A stretch of 13,481 nucleotides of DNA from Deltaproteobacteria bacterium UBA2957 (GTDB lineage: Bacteria > Myxococcota_A > UBA796): the NCBI GenBank assembly GCA_002348535.1, contig DEBL01000362.1, positions 1 to 13,481 on the forward strand, given 5' to 3'. Position 1 is the first letter of the stretch. Each line of letters opens with the position of its first letter. The notes below the pieces were generated by a model. That model saw nothing but the letters and a program-made list of their open reading frames with translations, was not told the origin of the DNA and searched no databases. Positions 6,759-13,312 of the stretch are shown piece by piece. The translations under genes were made by a program, and so were the position numbers.

Positions 6759-7507
6759 CTCCGGTTCTGATTTCACTGTTGGCGGTCGCGGCTCCCGCGG
6801 CCAATGCGGGAGCGGGAACGTCTCACGGCACGGCTGAAGTCTTCGACAAGGGCGAGTGGGAAGTGGGCGTGTACGCCCCCGTCCGCCGGGGCATGGGCAA
6901 CGGCCTCGAGGTGTCGATTCACCCGCTGGTGGCCCTGTTGTCGCCGCATCTGGCGGTGAAGAAAGCCTGGAGCACCGACGGCGCGTGGGCCATCGCCTCG
7001 CGGCACAGCGTGATGTACCCCACCCCCTTGTTGCGCACCCTAGCGCGCGAAGGCACGGGCGGCATCATCGTGGCCGATGCGGTGATTCCTCCAACGCTGG
7101 CCAGCGATCACCGGTTCATCGCCACCACAGCGCTGGGCGAGTCCACCGACCTGAGCCTCTCGGCGCGGGCCATGGTGGGGGCGGCTCTCGGCGAGAGCGA
7201 CTGGCCCAGCATCGATATGCCATTGTCGTACACGCGCACCGCCGCCTACAGAGACGGCGTCGCCACCGCCGCCGGTGTGCAGCTGGACGGGACACTGGTG
7301 GGGCCCCTGTTCTACCGGGTCGATATCGACGGGTGGTGGCTACCCAACAGCGACGCAACGTGGGCCACCGAAGTCAAAACGACGGTGCACTGGCGTCCAT
7401 CGGACGGGTTTACCGCGCAAGCCGGCGGCACCGCCGTGATCGGCGAATACCCCTACGGCACCAACTGGCACGTGCTGCCGTCGTTCGATCTCATCTGGCG
7501 GTGGTGA
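6755..7507 (+). CDS. Exported protein of unknown function, possible outer-membrane beta-barrel
   Basis: A 250-residue protein not assigned to a named family. It starts with a signal peptide (hydrophobic core LISLLAVAAPA, likely cut after ANA at residue 18). The mature part has no long hydrophobic segment but many short alternating stretches such as EWEVGVYAP, AWAIASRHSV, LFYRVDID and TEVKTTVHWR, and it ends in aromatic residues (IWRW). This pattern fits a small beta-barrel or beta-rich outer-membrane protein, but that is inference. The ATG at 6755 is chosen over upstream in-frame codons because it gives the signal peptide and has a GGGAGG ribosome site 7 bases away. It overlaps the EEP lipoprotein stop by 4 bases, so the two are almost certainly translated together and may act in the same envelope process. 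Confidence 0.8.
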   Translation: MTPVLISLLAVAAPAANAGAGTSHGTAEVFDKGEWEVGVYAPVRRGMGNGLEVSIHPLVALLSPHLAVKKAWSTDGAWAIASRHSVMYPTPLLRTLAREGTGGIIVADAVIPPTLASDHRFIATTALGESTDLSLSARAMVGAALGESDWPSIDMPLSYTRTAAYRDGVATAAGVQLDGTLVGPLFYRVDIDGWWLPNSDATWATEVKTTVHWRPSDGFTAQAGGTAVIGEYPYGTNWHVLPSFDLIWRW

Positions 7508-7519
7508 TCGTCACCGCCA
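7496..7519. terminator. Palindrome spanning both stop codons of convergent genes, candidate bidirectional terminator
   Basis: TGGCGGTG (7496-7503) and CACCGCCA (7512-7519) form a perfect 8-base GC-rich stem with an 8-base loop. The plus-strand stop (7505-7507) lies in the loop. The minus-strand stop (7511-7513) starts at the loop's last base and enters the stem. Only 3 bases separate the two genes. No T-run follows on either side, so it is not a classic intrinsic terminator; it may still pause polymerase or protect 3' ends. Confidence 0.45.
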
Positions 7520-8239
7520 CCAGGTGCAATTGGCAAAGTCGATGCTCATCTGAACGAGCCAGTGCAAGAACACCCCGGGCAGAATGCTGCGGGACCGAAG
7601 CGCAATCCCGCACAGGATGAAGCCGGCGGCGATCGCGGCCATCATCTCGATGGGTGGCTTGCCGTAGTGCATCACCACGAACGGGAAGGTCGACAGCAGC
7701 ACGGCCTTGGACTGGTAGTCGCGTTCAAAGCCAAACAACAGCAGGCCACGGAAGTAGAACTCCCAGCCCATCCAGTACACCAGATAGTAGGCATGATGGA
7801 CGGCAAACATCAGGGCATCGGTCTTGATGCCGCGCACCTGCGGGTAGGTCTTGTCGAATGCGGGGAAGTCCGACACCACCCACAGTACCGGTAAGAAGGC
7901 AAGCCACAGCACCGTGACCAGCTTGAACTCGCCCAGCGTGTTTCGGATTCGGAAGCCCAAGTCCCGGGGCCGCCAGCCGGCGAACACCCGCATGAGGATG
8001 AGCGGCACTACCATCAGCAGCAGGGCACACATGGAGTTCTTCCACAGGTACCGGGCGAGTTGGGGGTCGCCAAAGTCCACGACAGACGCCACCCAGTCGA
8101 CCCACCCGTCGGGCATCGACCGACGCTTGCCCATCTCGACGTAGACGGTCAGCATCGCCATGCTCATGACCGCCAAGCCCACGGGGTGGCGGTCGAGGTC
8201 GGGGTACGTCGAGGTAAACAGGCGGCGCAGTCGATTCAT
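7511..8239 (-). CDS. CPBP-type (CAAX protease and bacteriocin-processing) membrane protein
   Basis: A 242-residue multi-pass membrane protein with about six or seven hydrophobic segments, at ~22-36, 68-85, 105-123, 147-170, 178-192, 198-214 and 218-235. The family's motifs can be traced: WE160FYFR164G for motif 1, FVVMH with H191 for motif 2 and LH226WLVQ for the last motif. In characterised Rce1-type intramembrane proteases motif 1 is EExxxR and the last is HxxxN. Here the first Glu is Trp159 and the Asn position is Gln230, so protease activity is uncertain. The ATG is preceded by AAGGA at a 7-8 base spacing. It lies 10 bases after the PilZ gene stop and is probably the last gene of the minus-strand run. 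Substrate unknown. Confidence 0.85.
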   Translation of the reverse strand: MNRLRRLFTSTYPDLDRHPVGLAVMSMAMLTVYVEMGKRRSMPDGWVDWVASVVDFGDPQLARYLWKNSMCALLLMVVPLILMRVFAGWRPRDLGFRIRNTLGEFKLVTVLWLAFLPVLWVVSDFPAFDKTYPQVRGIKTDALMFAVHHAYYLVYWMGWEFYFRGLLLFGFERDYQSKAVLLSTFPFVVMHYGKPPIEMMAAIAAGFILCGIALRSRSILPGVFLHWLVQMSIDFANCTWWR

Positions 8240-8249
8240 GACGCGGTCC

Positions 8250-9029
8250 TTAGCGTGATGCGGCGGCCGCGGCTGCTTCTCGCTGAATTCGCTGAATCTC
8301 GAGTTGGCGCCGCATTACCCAGTTTGAGAGGGTTTTGCGGCAGTTCGGCTCGGCCCGCGCATCCGGATCGAACTCAATGCCGACGATCCCGGTGGTTGCA
8401 GGTTGGCCATCGACGGGAATCTGAGCGGTTCGCAGGGTGCCGAAGCGGACGGTGGCGCGCAGCGCCAAAGGGTGCTCGTTGAGCGAAAACCGGGCCACAA
8501 CTTCGGCGCCGGTGGGCAGCTTGCTCATGGCTTCCGGCTGAACGGTGACGCCGATGCCGGTGAGGCTGAGGTCGCGCATCGTTCCTTCGGCGATGGAGGC
8601 ACCGCTGGGCGAGGTGACCGACACGGCGATGGGTTGCTGCACATCGGGCTCGACCCGGACCGCACCGCGTCGATTGAACACCTTGAGCAAGGCACGATCG
8701 AGATTGGTGGTCTCGTCCACACGTCGAAGAAATGCCACACCGCAGACGACGCCAGCATCGACCTCCTGAAGGTGGGCCACCCGGCAAGCGATGTCGAGCG
8801 TCTCGGCCAACCGAGTGGACTCGATCCGAACCAGCGGCGTGGTCGGGCCGGTGCGCAGCAGCGATTCGACTTCGCCGCGGTCAGCGTTCAAAAACGCGAT
8901 GGCCGCTCCGGCGGCGCTGATGTCGATCAGGTGCACGGGGTTGGGGTCACGGCCCAGCAGCATCGACACGTGAATGCCGTTGAGGTCGTCTCCGGTGACG
9001 CGGTAGTGCTGGCGCTTGGTCGCGGTCAT
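8250..9029 (-). CDS. Tandem PilZ-domain protein
   Basis: A 259-residue cytoplasmic protein with two PilZ domains, each carrying both c-di-GMP motifs. Domain 1 has RQHYR (residues 6-10) and DISAAG (36-41). Domain 2 has RGAVR (121-125) and DLSLTG (153-158). In the PilZ family RxxxR and D/NxSxxG grip a c-di-GMP dimer and change the protein's contacts, often controlling motility, polysaccharide or surface traits. The C-terminal ~25 residues form a charged helix ending in an Ala run. The ATG at 9029 is chosen since it opens just before RQHYR; an in-frame GTG at 9047 would add six residues. Neither has a clear ribosome site. It lies 46 bases after the phosphofructokinase stop and 10 bases before the CPBP gene. 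It has no output domain, so it probably acts by binding a partner. Confidence 0.88.
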   Translation of the reverse strand: MTATKRQHYRVTGDDLNGIHVSMLLGRDPNPVHLIDISAAGAAIAFLNADRGEVESLLRTGPTTPLVRIESTRLAETLDIACRVAHLQEVDAGVVCGVAFLRRVDETTNLDRALLKVFNRRGAVRVEPDVQQPIAVSVTSPSGASIAEGTMRDLSLTGIGVTVQPEAMSKLPTGAEVVARFSLNEHPLALRATVRFGTLRTAQIPVDGQPATTGIVGIEFDPDARAEPNCRKTLSNWVMRRQLEIQRIQREAAAAAASR

Positions 9030-9075
9030 GGCGAGAGTGTATCGCACTCATCGCAACTTGAAACCCCGGTATGGA

Positions 9076-10335
9076 TCACGCCAGCTGGGTTCCGAGGCGG
9101 TGGGCAAGGCTGTGGAAGTCGCTGTCGCGCTCGATAAAGCGCGTGCTGGTTTTCAGCGTCGTTTGGTCGACAATCTCGTCGAACGGAATCATGCGGTGCT
9201 GCATCTGGCCGGAGATGCTGACCATGCACGCATCGGCGTTGTGGTCCGTTAATGCAACCGCGGCGCCGAGCCCCAGTTGGCACCCCAGCACCACATCGAA
9301 CGCATGGGGCATGGCGCAGCGAGCTTCGTAGCCCAACTGGACTCCAGTGATCTTCTTGTGCTCGTCACGCTGCGCCAAGAATCGTGCTTGGGTGCGTTCG
9401 GCCACCAGCTTGCCAATGTTCAGCTTACCCAGCGAGATCATCCCGTGCTGGTCGCGGGGCAAGTGAGACACCGAGTCGGGCGGAAGCAACTCCACAAGGC
9501 CTTCGGCGAGGACCACAACCCCGTACTTCTTGCCCGCCGCAGCGCGCGTCTCGATCAGTTGAATGATTCGATCGCATAGGGCATCGAGGTCGAGGTGTAC
9601 GTTGATGACGCCGTCCCTCGGTCCGGCCGTCTTGTCCACCAAGTCGCCCACGATGTCCTCAACACCGATCATGAGGTGAGCCTCGCCGGCAATGGCGACG
9701 CCATACCCTAGCCATCCGGCCATCCGGCCCATTACTTCCACGACAAAGTAGCTCTGGGTCGCAATGGCATCGGCTCTCAGGTTGAGCAACTCTTTCGACA
9801 TTACGTCCACCGCCGTAAAAAAACCAAAGGTGAAGTCGATGCCGCTGTAGTCGTTGTCGATGGTCTTGGGCACGTGCACCACGCGCACTCGGTGGGCGTT
9901 GGATGGCAAGATTTGTTGATAACGATGCAGCGAGTTGGCTGTCATCAGGGTGCCGTCACCACCAATCGAGATCAGGGCATCGACGCCCAGCGATGCGAGC
10001 GCGGCGTGGGTTCGCGTCAACGATGCATTGCGTTCGGGATCGGTGAAGTGGTCGGGCGTGGTGATCTGGCGGCCCGGGTTTGCTCGTGCGGTCCCGAGGC
10101 AGATGCCGCGACTGTTGCGCAAACCGCGCAGCTCGCGGGGCGTCATCACCCGGTAGTCTTCGCCCTCGATCATGGGACGCGTCTTGGCATCGTACTGCTC
10201 CAGCCCGCTGTAGCCATGGTGGATCCCCAGTACCTCAATGCCGCCGCGAATCAGCGCGGATGCAGCAGATGAAATCACGGCGTTGGCGGCCGGTGCAGGC
10301 CCCCCTGAGAAGACGATAGCGACGCGCTTAATCAT
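9076..10335 (-). CDS. 6-phosphofructokinase of the PPi-PFK-related lineage, probably ATP-dependent
   Basis: A ~420-residue enzyme phosphorylating fructose 6-phosphate to fructose 1,6-bisphosphate. Motifs numbered from the ATG at 10341: FSGGPAPAAN at 11, GGD129G130T, PK159TID162ND, MGRMAGW at 204-210 and AE280G. The catalytic Asp is D162 in TIDND. Length and the PKTIDND and MGRMAGW motifs place it with the longer PFK group that includes PPi-dependent enzymes. However, Gly at the second position after GGD favours ATP; true PPi enzymes have GGDD there. Gly plus Lys is the combination of ATP-using plant and trypanosomatid relatives. The start at 10335 is preferred over 10341: GGAG lies 9 bases before the former but only 3 before the latter. 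It follows the PI-PLC-like gene by 54-60 bases in the same direction. Confidence 0.9.
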   Translation of the reverse strand: MIKRVAIVFSGGPAPAANAVISSAASALIRGGIEVLGIHHGYSGLEQYDAKTRPMIEGEDYRVMTPRELRGLRNSRGICLGTARANPGRQITTPDHFTDPERNASLTRTHAALASLGVDALISIGGDGTLMTANSLHRYQQILPSNAHRVRVVHVPKTIDNDYSGIDFTFGFFTAVDVMSKELLNLRADAIATQSYFVVEVMGRMAGWLGYGVAIAGEAHLMIGVEDIVGDLVDKTAGPRDGVINVHLDLDALCDRIIQLIETRAAAGKKYGVVVLAEGLVELLPPDSVSHLPRDQHGMISLGKLNIGKLVAERTQARFLAQRDEHKKITGVQLGYEARCAMPHAFDVVLGCQLGLGAAVALTDHNADACMVSISGQMQHRMIPFDEIVDQTTLKTSTRFIERDSDFHSLAHRLGTQLA

Positions 10336-10395
10336 GAGCATGTTCTCCGGGGCGGCCCCTAACGCGGTCCCCTGCGTACCGGAACAAACTGGGCT

Positions 10396-11241
10396 TCAAT
10401 CGATGTCGTTTAGGGTATCGACCGCAGCGAACAGGTCCCCCCGGTTGTAGAAGTCGACCGCCAACACGTTCACTCGCTGCTCCCGTTCGGCTTCGCACAG
10501 CCGCGCCCGCTCCAGCAGGGGCTCAAGGGCGTTGACTTCGGCGGCACCGCTCTCGGTGGGCAGGGGGGTGCCCACCCAGTGGTTCACCAAGAACAGCGGA
10601 TTGGTGCGGTCGCCCCGGTTCAGGGTGCAGTTCATGTCATCGATGGTCTGGTGGGTGAAGGGTGTGTCTTGGTACAGATCCCATGCGTGGTGGTACCAGT
10701 CTGGGGGTGGACCTTTGTGCTCTGCAGCGATCACCAGTTGGGTGCCGTTGTCGATCAATTCTTGCAGGGTCGGCATGCGGCCGTCCCATGCCCACGCTCG
10801 TTCAGCGAGTCCGGTGCGGGCGAGTGCGTCGGTCATGACCGAGGCGGAGAGACCGTCCTGAAAAATGATGCTGATGACATTGCTCGGTTGGCGAGCCAAA
10901 AAGGCCTCGATTTCGGCGAGTCCTTCGTCGAGCGGCTGAGCGCCGAGTTCGCAGTAGCCATGGCACAGGTACGCGTCTCCGTTCCACTCCATGGTGTCGA
11001 GCATGAGCGACCGAATGCCGTCTTCGAGTTGCCGGGTGATGCCGTGTTGTTGGTTGGCGGCCATCCAGCCGGCGTCGGTGTTCGACATGCTGTTGTGGGT
11101 GCCGGCGAGGGTCACATCCGACAGCGACCGGTCGCACAACTCCGCGTGGCCATTGCAGGTCTGGGGTGTCGGTGCGGCTGTGTCGTCTGATGGGCCACAG
11201 CCCGCCGCAATGAACCAAGCCGCAAGGCTTAGTGGGCTCAC
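10396..11241 (-). CDS. PI-PLC X-domain-like phosphodiesterase lipoprotein
   Basis: A 281-residue predicted lipoprotein: a short signal ending in A-A-G-C15, then a Ser/Asp/Thr/Pro-rich tether and a catalytic domain. GTH49NSM with D82 (LMLDTM) and CH94GYC match the two-histidine active site of bacterial phosphatidylinositol-specific phospholipase C-like proteins. LVIAAEHKG and FLVNHW are later core strands typical of the fold. Members cleave phosphodiester bonds of phosphoinositides or glycosyl-PI; the natural substrate here is unknown. Several Cys residues (C29, C36, C93, C97) suggest disulphides outside the cytoplasm. The start is a GTG in a GTGA overlap with the DUF302 stop, with GGAG 5 bases upstream; no other start exists before the upstream in-frame stop. 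The signal peptide is unusually short and lacks basic residues at its front. Confidence 0.85.
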   Translation of the reverse strand: MSPLSLAAWFIAAGCGPSDDTAAPTPQTCNGHAELCDRSLSDVTLAGTHNSMSNTDAGWMAANQQHGITRQLEDGIRSLMLDTMEWNGDAYLCHGYCELGAQPLDEGLAEIEAFLARQPSNVISIIFQDGLSASVMTDALARTGLAERAWAWDGRMPTLQELIDNGTQLVIAAEHKGPPPDWYHHAWDLYQDTPFTHQTIDDMNCTLNRGDRTNPLFLVNHWVGTPLPTESGAAEVNALEPLLERARLCEAEREQRVNVLAVDFYNRGDLFAAVDTLNDID

Positions 11242-11645
11242 AGGGACTCCATGGCCGCTTGGATGGGCGCACGGACCTGCGCGGCAAATTCATCGAGATC
11301 GTCGCGATTCATCGCTTGAAAGATGGCGCCGGGTTCACCAACCGAGACCACAATCGTGCCATCGTTTTGTTCCGCAACCACCACGCTGCAGGGCATCAGC
11401 AAGCCAAAAGCAGGGTCCGTCTGGAGCGCTTGGTGAGCCATGGTCGGGTTGCAGGCACCCAAGACGGTGTACCGATTGATCTCGGCGTTGATTTTGGTCT
11501 TGAGGGTGTGCTGAACGTCGATGGAGGTCAGGATGCCAAAGCCTTGGCTGGCCATGGCTGCAGTGACGCGCTCGATGGCTTGGTCGAAGGTGGCGTCGTT
11601 AAGGACGCGGGTGATGCCGTAGCTGGGGTGGCCGAAGTCCTGCAT
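11238..11645 (-). CDS. DUF302-domain protein
   Basis: A 135-residue protein that is nearly all one DUF302 domain: YGITRVL, FDQAIERV, GFGILTSIDV, TLKTKI, the signature LGACNP, then HQAL, GLLMPCSVVV and TIVVSVGEP. No signal peptide or membrane segment is seen. DUF302 proteins are small, widespread and of unknown function, sometimes found beside redox or metal-related genes. The ATG at 11645 is chosen because GGAGG lies 4 bases upstream; an ATG at 11666 would add seven residues without a ribosome site. This gene heads the minus-strand run and overlaps the PI-PLC-like lipoprotein by 4 bases, so the two are co-translated. Confidence 0.88.
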   Translation of the reverse strand: MQDFGHPSYGITRVLNDATFDQAIERVTAAMASQGFGILTSIDVQHTLKTKINAEINRYTVLGACNPTMAHQALQTDPAFGLLMPCSVVVAEQNDGTIVVSVGEPGAIFQAMNRDDLDEFAAQVRAPIQAAMESL

Positions 11646-11747
11646 GATGCCTCCAAGAGAGGCCATAGGGTACCGGTGACGGAGCCCAATGTCGACTCCG
11701 CTTCGGGTGCCGTTGGCGCAAGGTGGCAGGCGACACGGTTAAGGGGC

Positions 11748-11767
11748 TCGGGGGAATGCTCCCCCGA
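11748..11767 (+). promoter_or_regulatory. Perfect hairpin in the leader of the radical SAM gene
   Basis: TCGGGGGA (11748-11755) and TCCCCCGA (11760-11767) form a perfect 8-base stem with a 4-base ATGC loop, ending 14 bases before the ATG at 11782. The ribosome site GAGG (11770-11773) starts just after the stem. With no T-run it is not a standard terminator. It could limit ribosome access, stabilise the 5' end or bind a regulator. It sits in the 136-base divergent gap next to the DUF302 gene. Confidence 0.45.
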
Positions 11768-11781
11768 TCGAGGCAATCACC

Positions 11782-12690
11782 ATGCGATACGAAGGCCGCC
11801 TGTACCGGCCCCCCAGCGAAGCGCAGAGCTACATTCTGCAGGCCACCGTGGGCTGCAGCTGGAATCGGTGCACGTATTGCGACATGTATTCAGACAAGCA
11901 TCGGTTCCGGATTCGCGAGTTGGTCGAGAGCCTGGAAGACATCGGAATGGCCGGCGCACAGTTTGGGCCGCGGGTCGAGAAAATGTTCGTTGCCGATGGC
12001 GACGCGCTGATCTTGCCGATGGACCACTGGGAAGCCATTTTAGACCGGGCTTCAGACACGTTCACCAATCTCCGGCAGGTCAGCTGCTACGCCACGGCCA
12101 CCAACATCCTCGAGAAGACGGATGCGGAGCTCCTGCGACTGGTTGAGCTGGGCATGAACCTGCTGTACATCGGGCCCGAGTCGGGCGACGAAGAAACCAT
12201 GCGACGGATCGCCAAAGGTCCTCGGCCGGACGGCTACAGTCGGAGCGATGACTACCTGTTTGATACCCACGTCGAGGCCGCGCAGCGGGCCAAGGCAGCG
12301 GGCTTTCGCATCAGCACCATCTTCCTGTTGGGTGCCGGAGGCGTTGAGCGCAGCGAAGCGCATGCCGAGAGTTCAGCCCGGCTGATCACGGCCATGGACC
12401 CCGATTACCTCTCGGCCCTGACCCTGACCGTTGTGCCAAACACACCCATCGCGCGAATGGAGGCCAACGGAAAATGGACGCTGCCGAGTGTGATGGATTT
12501 GCTGGGTGAATTGCGGACACTGGTTGACCAATCGCGGCCGACCAACGCGCTCTTTCGCACCAATCACGCCAGCAACTACTTGCCGTTGGGCGGTCAGTTG
12601 CCGACCGACCGACAACGAATCGTCGAGACGCTCGACCTCGCACTCTCAGGAGCCATTCCGCTGCGCCCCGAGTGGAGCCGAGGCTTGTGA
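11782..12690 (+). CDS. Radical SAM protein (COG1032-like) with a CX4CX2C cluster motif
   Basis: A 302-residue protein. The N-terminus carries VGC25SWNRC30TYC33, a CX4CX2C site expected to bind the 4Fe-4S cluster that cleaves S-adenosylmethionine. Standard radical SAM enzymes have CX3CX2C; the form here resembles a recognised COG1032-type subgroup with GCS-N-CT-C. Further core motifs are FVADGDAL at ~73 (the strand after the first helix), IGPESGDEE at ~131, and FLLGAGG at ~178. There is no B12-binding or SPASM-like Cys-rich C-terminal domain. Substrate unknown. The ATG has GAGG 8 bases upstream, behind the leader hairpin. The stop overlaps the LysE-type gene by one base (TGATG), so they form an operon, but no functional link between them is evident. 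Confidence 0.88.
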   Translation: MRYEGRLYRPPSEAQSYILQATVGCSWNRCTYCDMYSDKHRFRIRELVESLEDIGMAGAQFGPRVEKMFVADGDALILPMDHWEAILDRASDTFTNLRQVSCYATATNILEKTDAELLRLVELGMNLLYIGPESGDEETMRRIAKGPRPDGYSRSDDYLFDTHVEAAQRAKAAGFRISTIFLLGAGGVERSEAHAESSARLITAMDPDYLSALTLTVVPNTPIARMEANGKWTLPSVMDLLGELRTLVDQSRPTNALFRTNHASNYLPLGGQLPTDRQRIVETLDLALSGAIPLRPEWSRGL

Positions 12691-13292
12691 TGGACACAGC
12701 GGCCTGGATCTCGATTGCCTCGGTCTGCGCGGCTGGAGCCATGTCGCCCGGACCCAGCTTTGCCGTGGTCGTTCGCAACACGATTGCAGGCGGACGAATG
12801 CAGGGCGTGCTGACAGGCATCGGTCACGGTCTCGGTGTGGGCGTGTACGCCTGCGGCGCCGTGTTCGGAATGGCGGTGGTGATCGACGCGTTTCCCACCG
12901 CCACGGATGTGGTTGAAAAAATGGGTGGGCTGTACCTGCTCTGGTTGGGCATTCAAGCCTTTCGGCACGCAGGACAAGGCGACATGAGTGCGGCGGAGTC
13001 CGGCCGCAGCCGGGGATTCATCGACGGCATGGCCATCTCGGTCCTTAATCCAAAAATCGCTGTATTTTTCTTGGCCCTGCTCGGCCCCTTTATTCCCGCT
13101 GATGCCGGGGTCGCCGAACGGTTCGGGGTGGCGGCGTTGGCCATGGTGATCGACGGTGCATGGTATGTATTCGCGGCCCTTATGCTCGTCACTACTGGAG
13201 CCACCGAGTGGCTCGCCAAACAGGGTGTATGGGTTGACCGTGCGCTGGCATTTATTTTGGTTTCACTCGCGGGCTGGTTGTTGGTTCAGTAG
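12690..13292 (+). CDS. LysE/RhtB-family amino-acid exporter
   Basis: A 200-residue inner-membrane protein with about six hydrophobic segments (~6-28, 38-66, 78-92, 113-136, 144-168 and 183-199). The N-terminal MSPGPS (18-23) and the central SVLNPKIAVFF (117-127) are the signature regions of the LysE/RhtB efflux family, which exports amino acids or related metabolites using the proton gradient. Length is normal for the family. The specific substrate cannot be told from sequence. The ATG at 12690 is chosen over the GTG at 12687 and upstream codons; GAGG lies 6 bases before it. It overlaps the radical SAM stop by one base and precedes the repeat lipoprotein by 20 bases. Confidence 0.9.
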   Translation: MDTAAWISIASVCAAGAMSPGPSFAVVVRNTIAGGRMQGVLTGIGHGLGVGVYACGAVFGMAVVIDAFPTATDVVEKMGGLYLLWLGIQAFRHAGQGDMSAAESGRSRGFIDGMAISVLNPKIAVFFLALLGPFIPADAGVAERFGVAALAMVIDGAWYVFAALMLVTTGATEWLAKQGVWVDRALAFILVSLAGWLLVQ

Positions 13293-13312
13293 ACTGGGCG
13301 AAGAGGTGACCG

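Noticed and set aside
5478..6776. 432-residue open frame on the minus strand opposite the EEP lipoprotein
   Set aside because: It is a high-GC antisense shadow: Val/Gly/Leu/Gln-rich, with no motif, signal or ribosome site, while the plus strand carries the full EEP motif set.
6856..7620. 254-residue plus-strand frame overlapping the exported protein
   Set aside because: Arg/His/Gly-rich composition without domains; out-of-frame shadow of the signal-peptide-bearing gene at 6755.
8403..9137. 244-residue plus-strand frame opposite the PilZ gene
   Set aside because: The minus strand shows two complete PilZ motif pairs; this frame has no recognisable motif.
10349..10359. GGGG-CGG-CCCC inverted repeat upstream of the phosphofructokinase start
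   Set aside because: Only a 4-base stem with a 3-base loop in GC-rich DNA; expected by chance.
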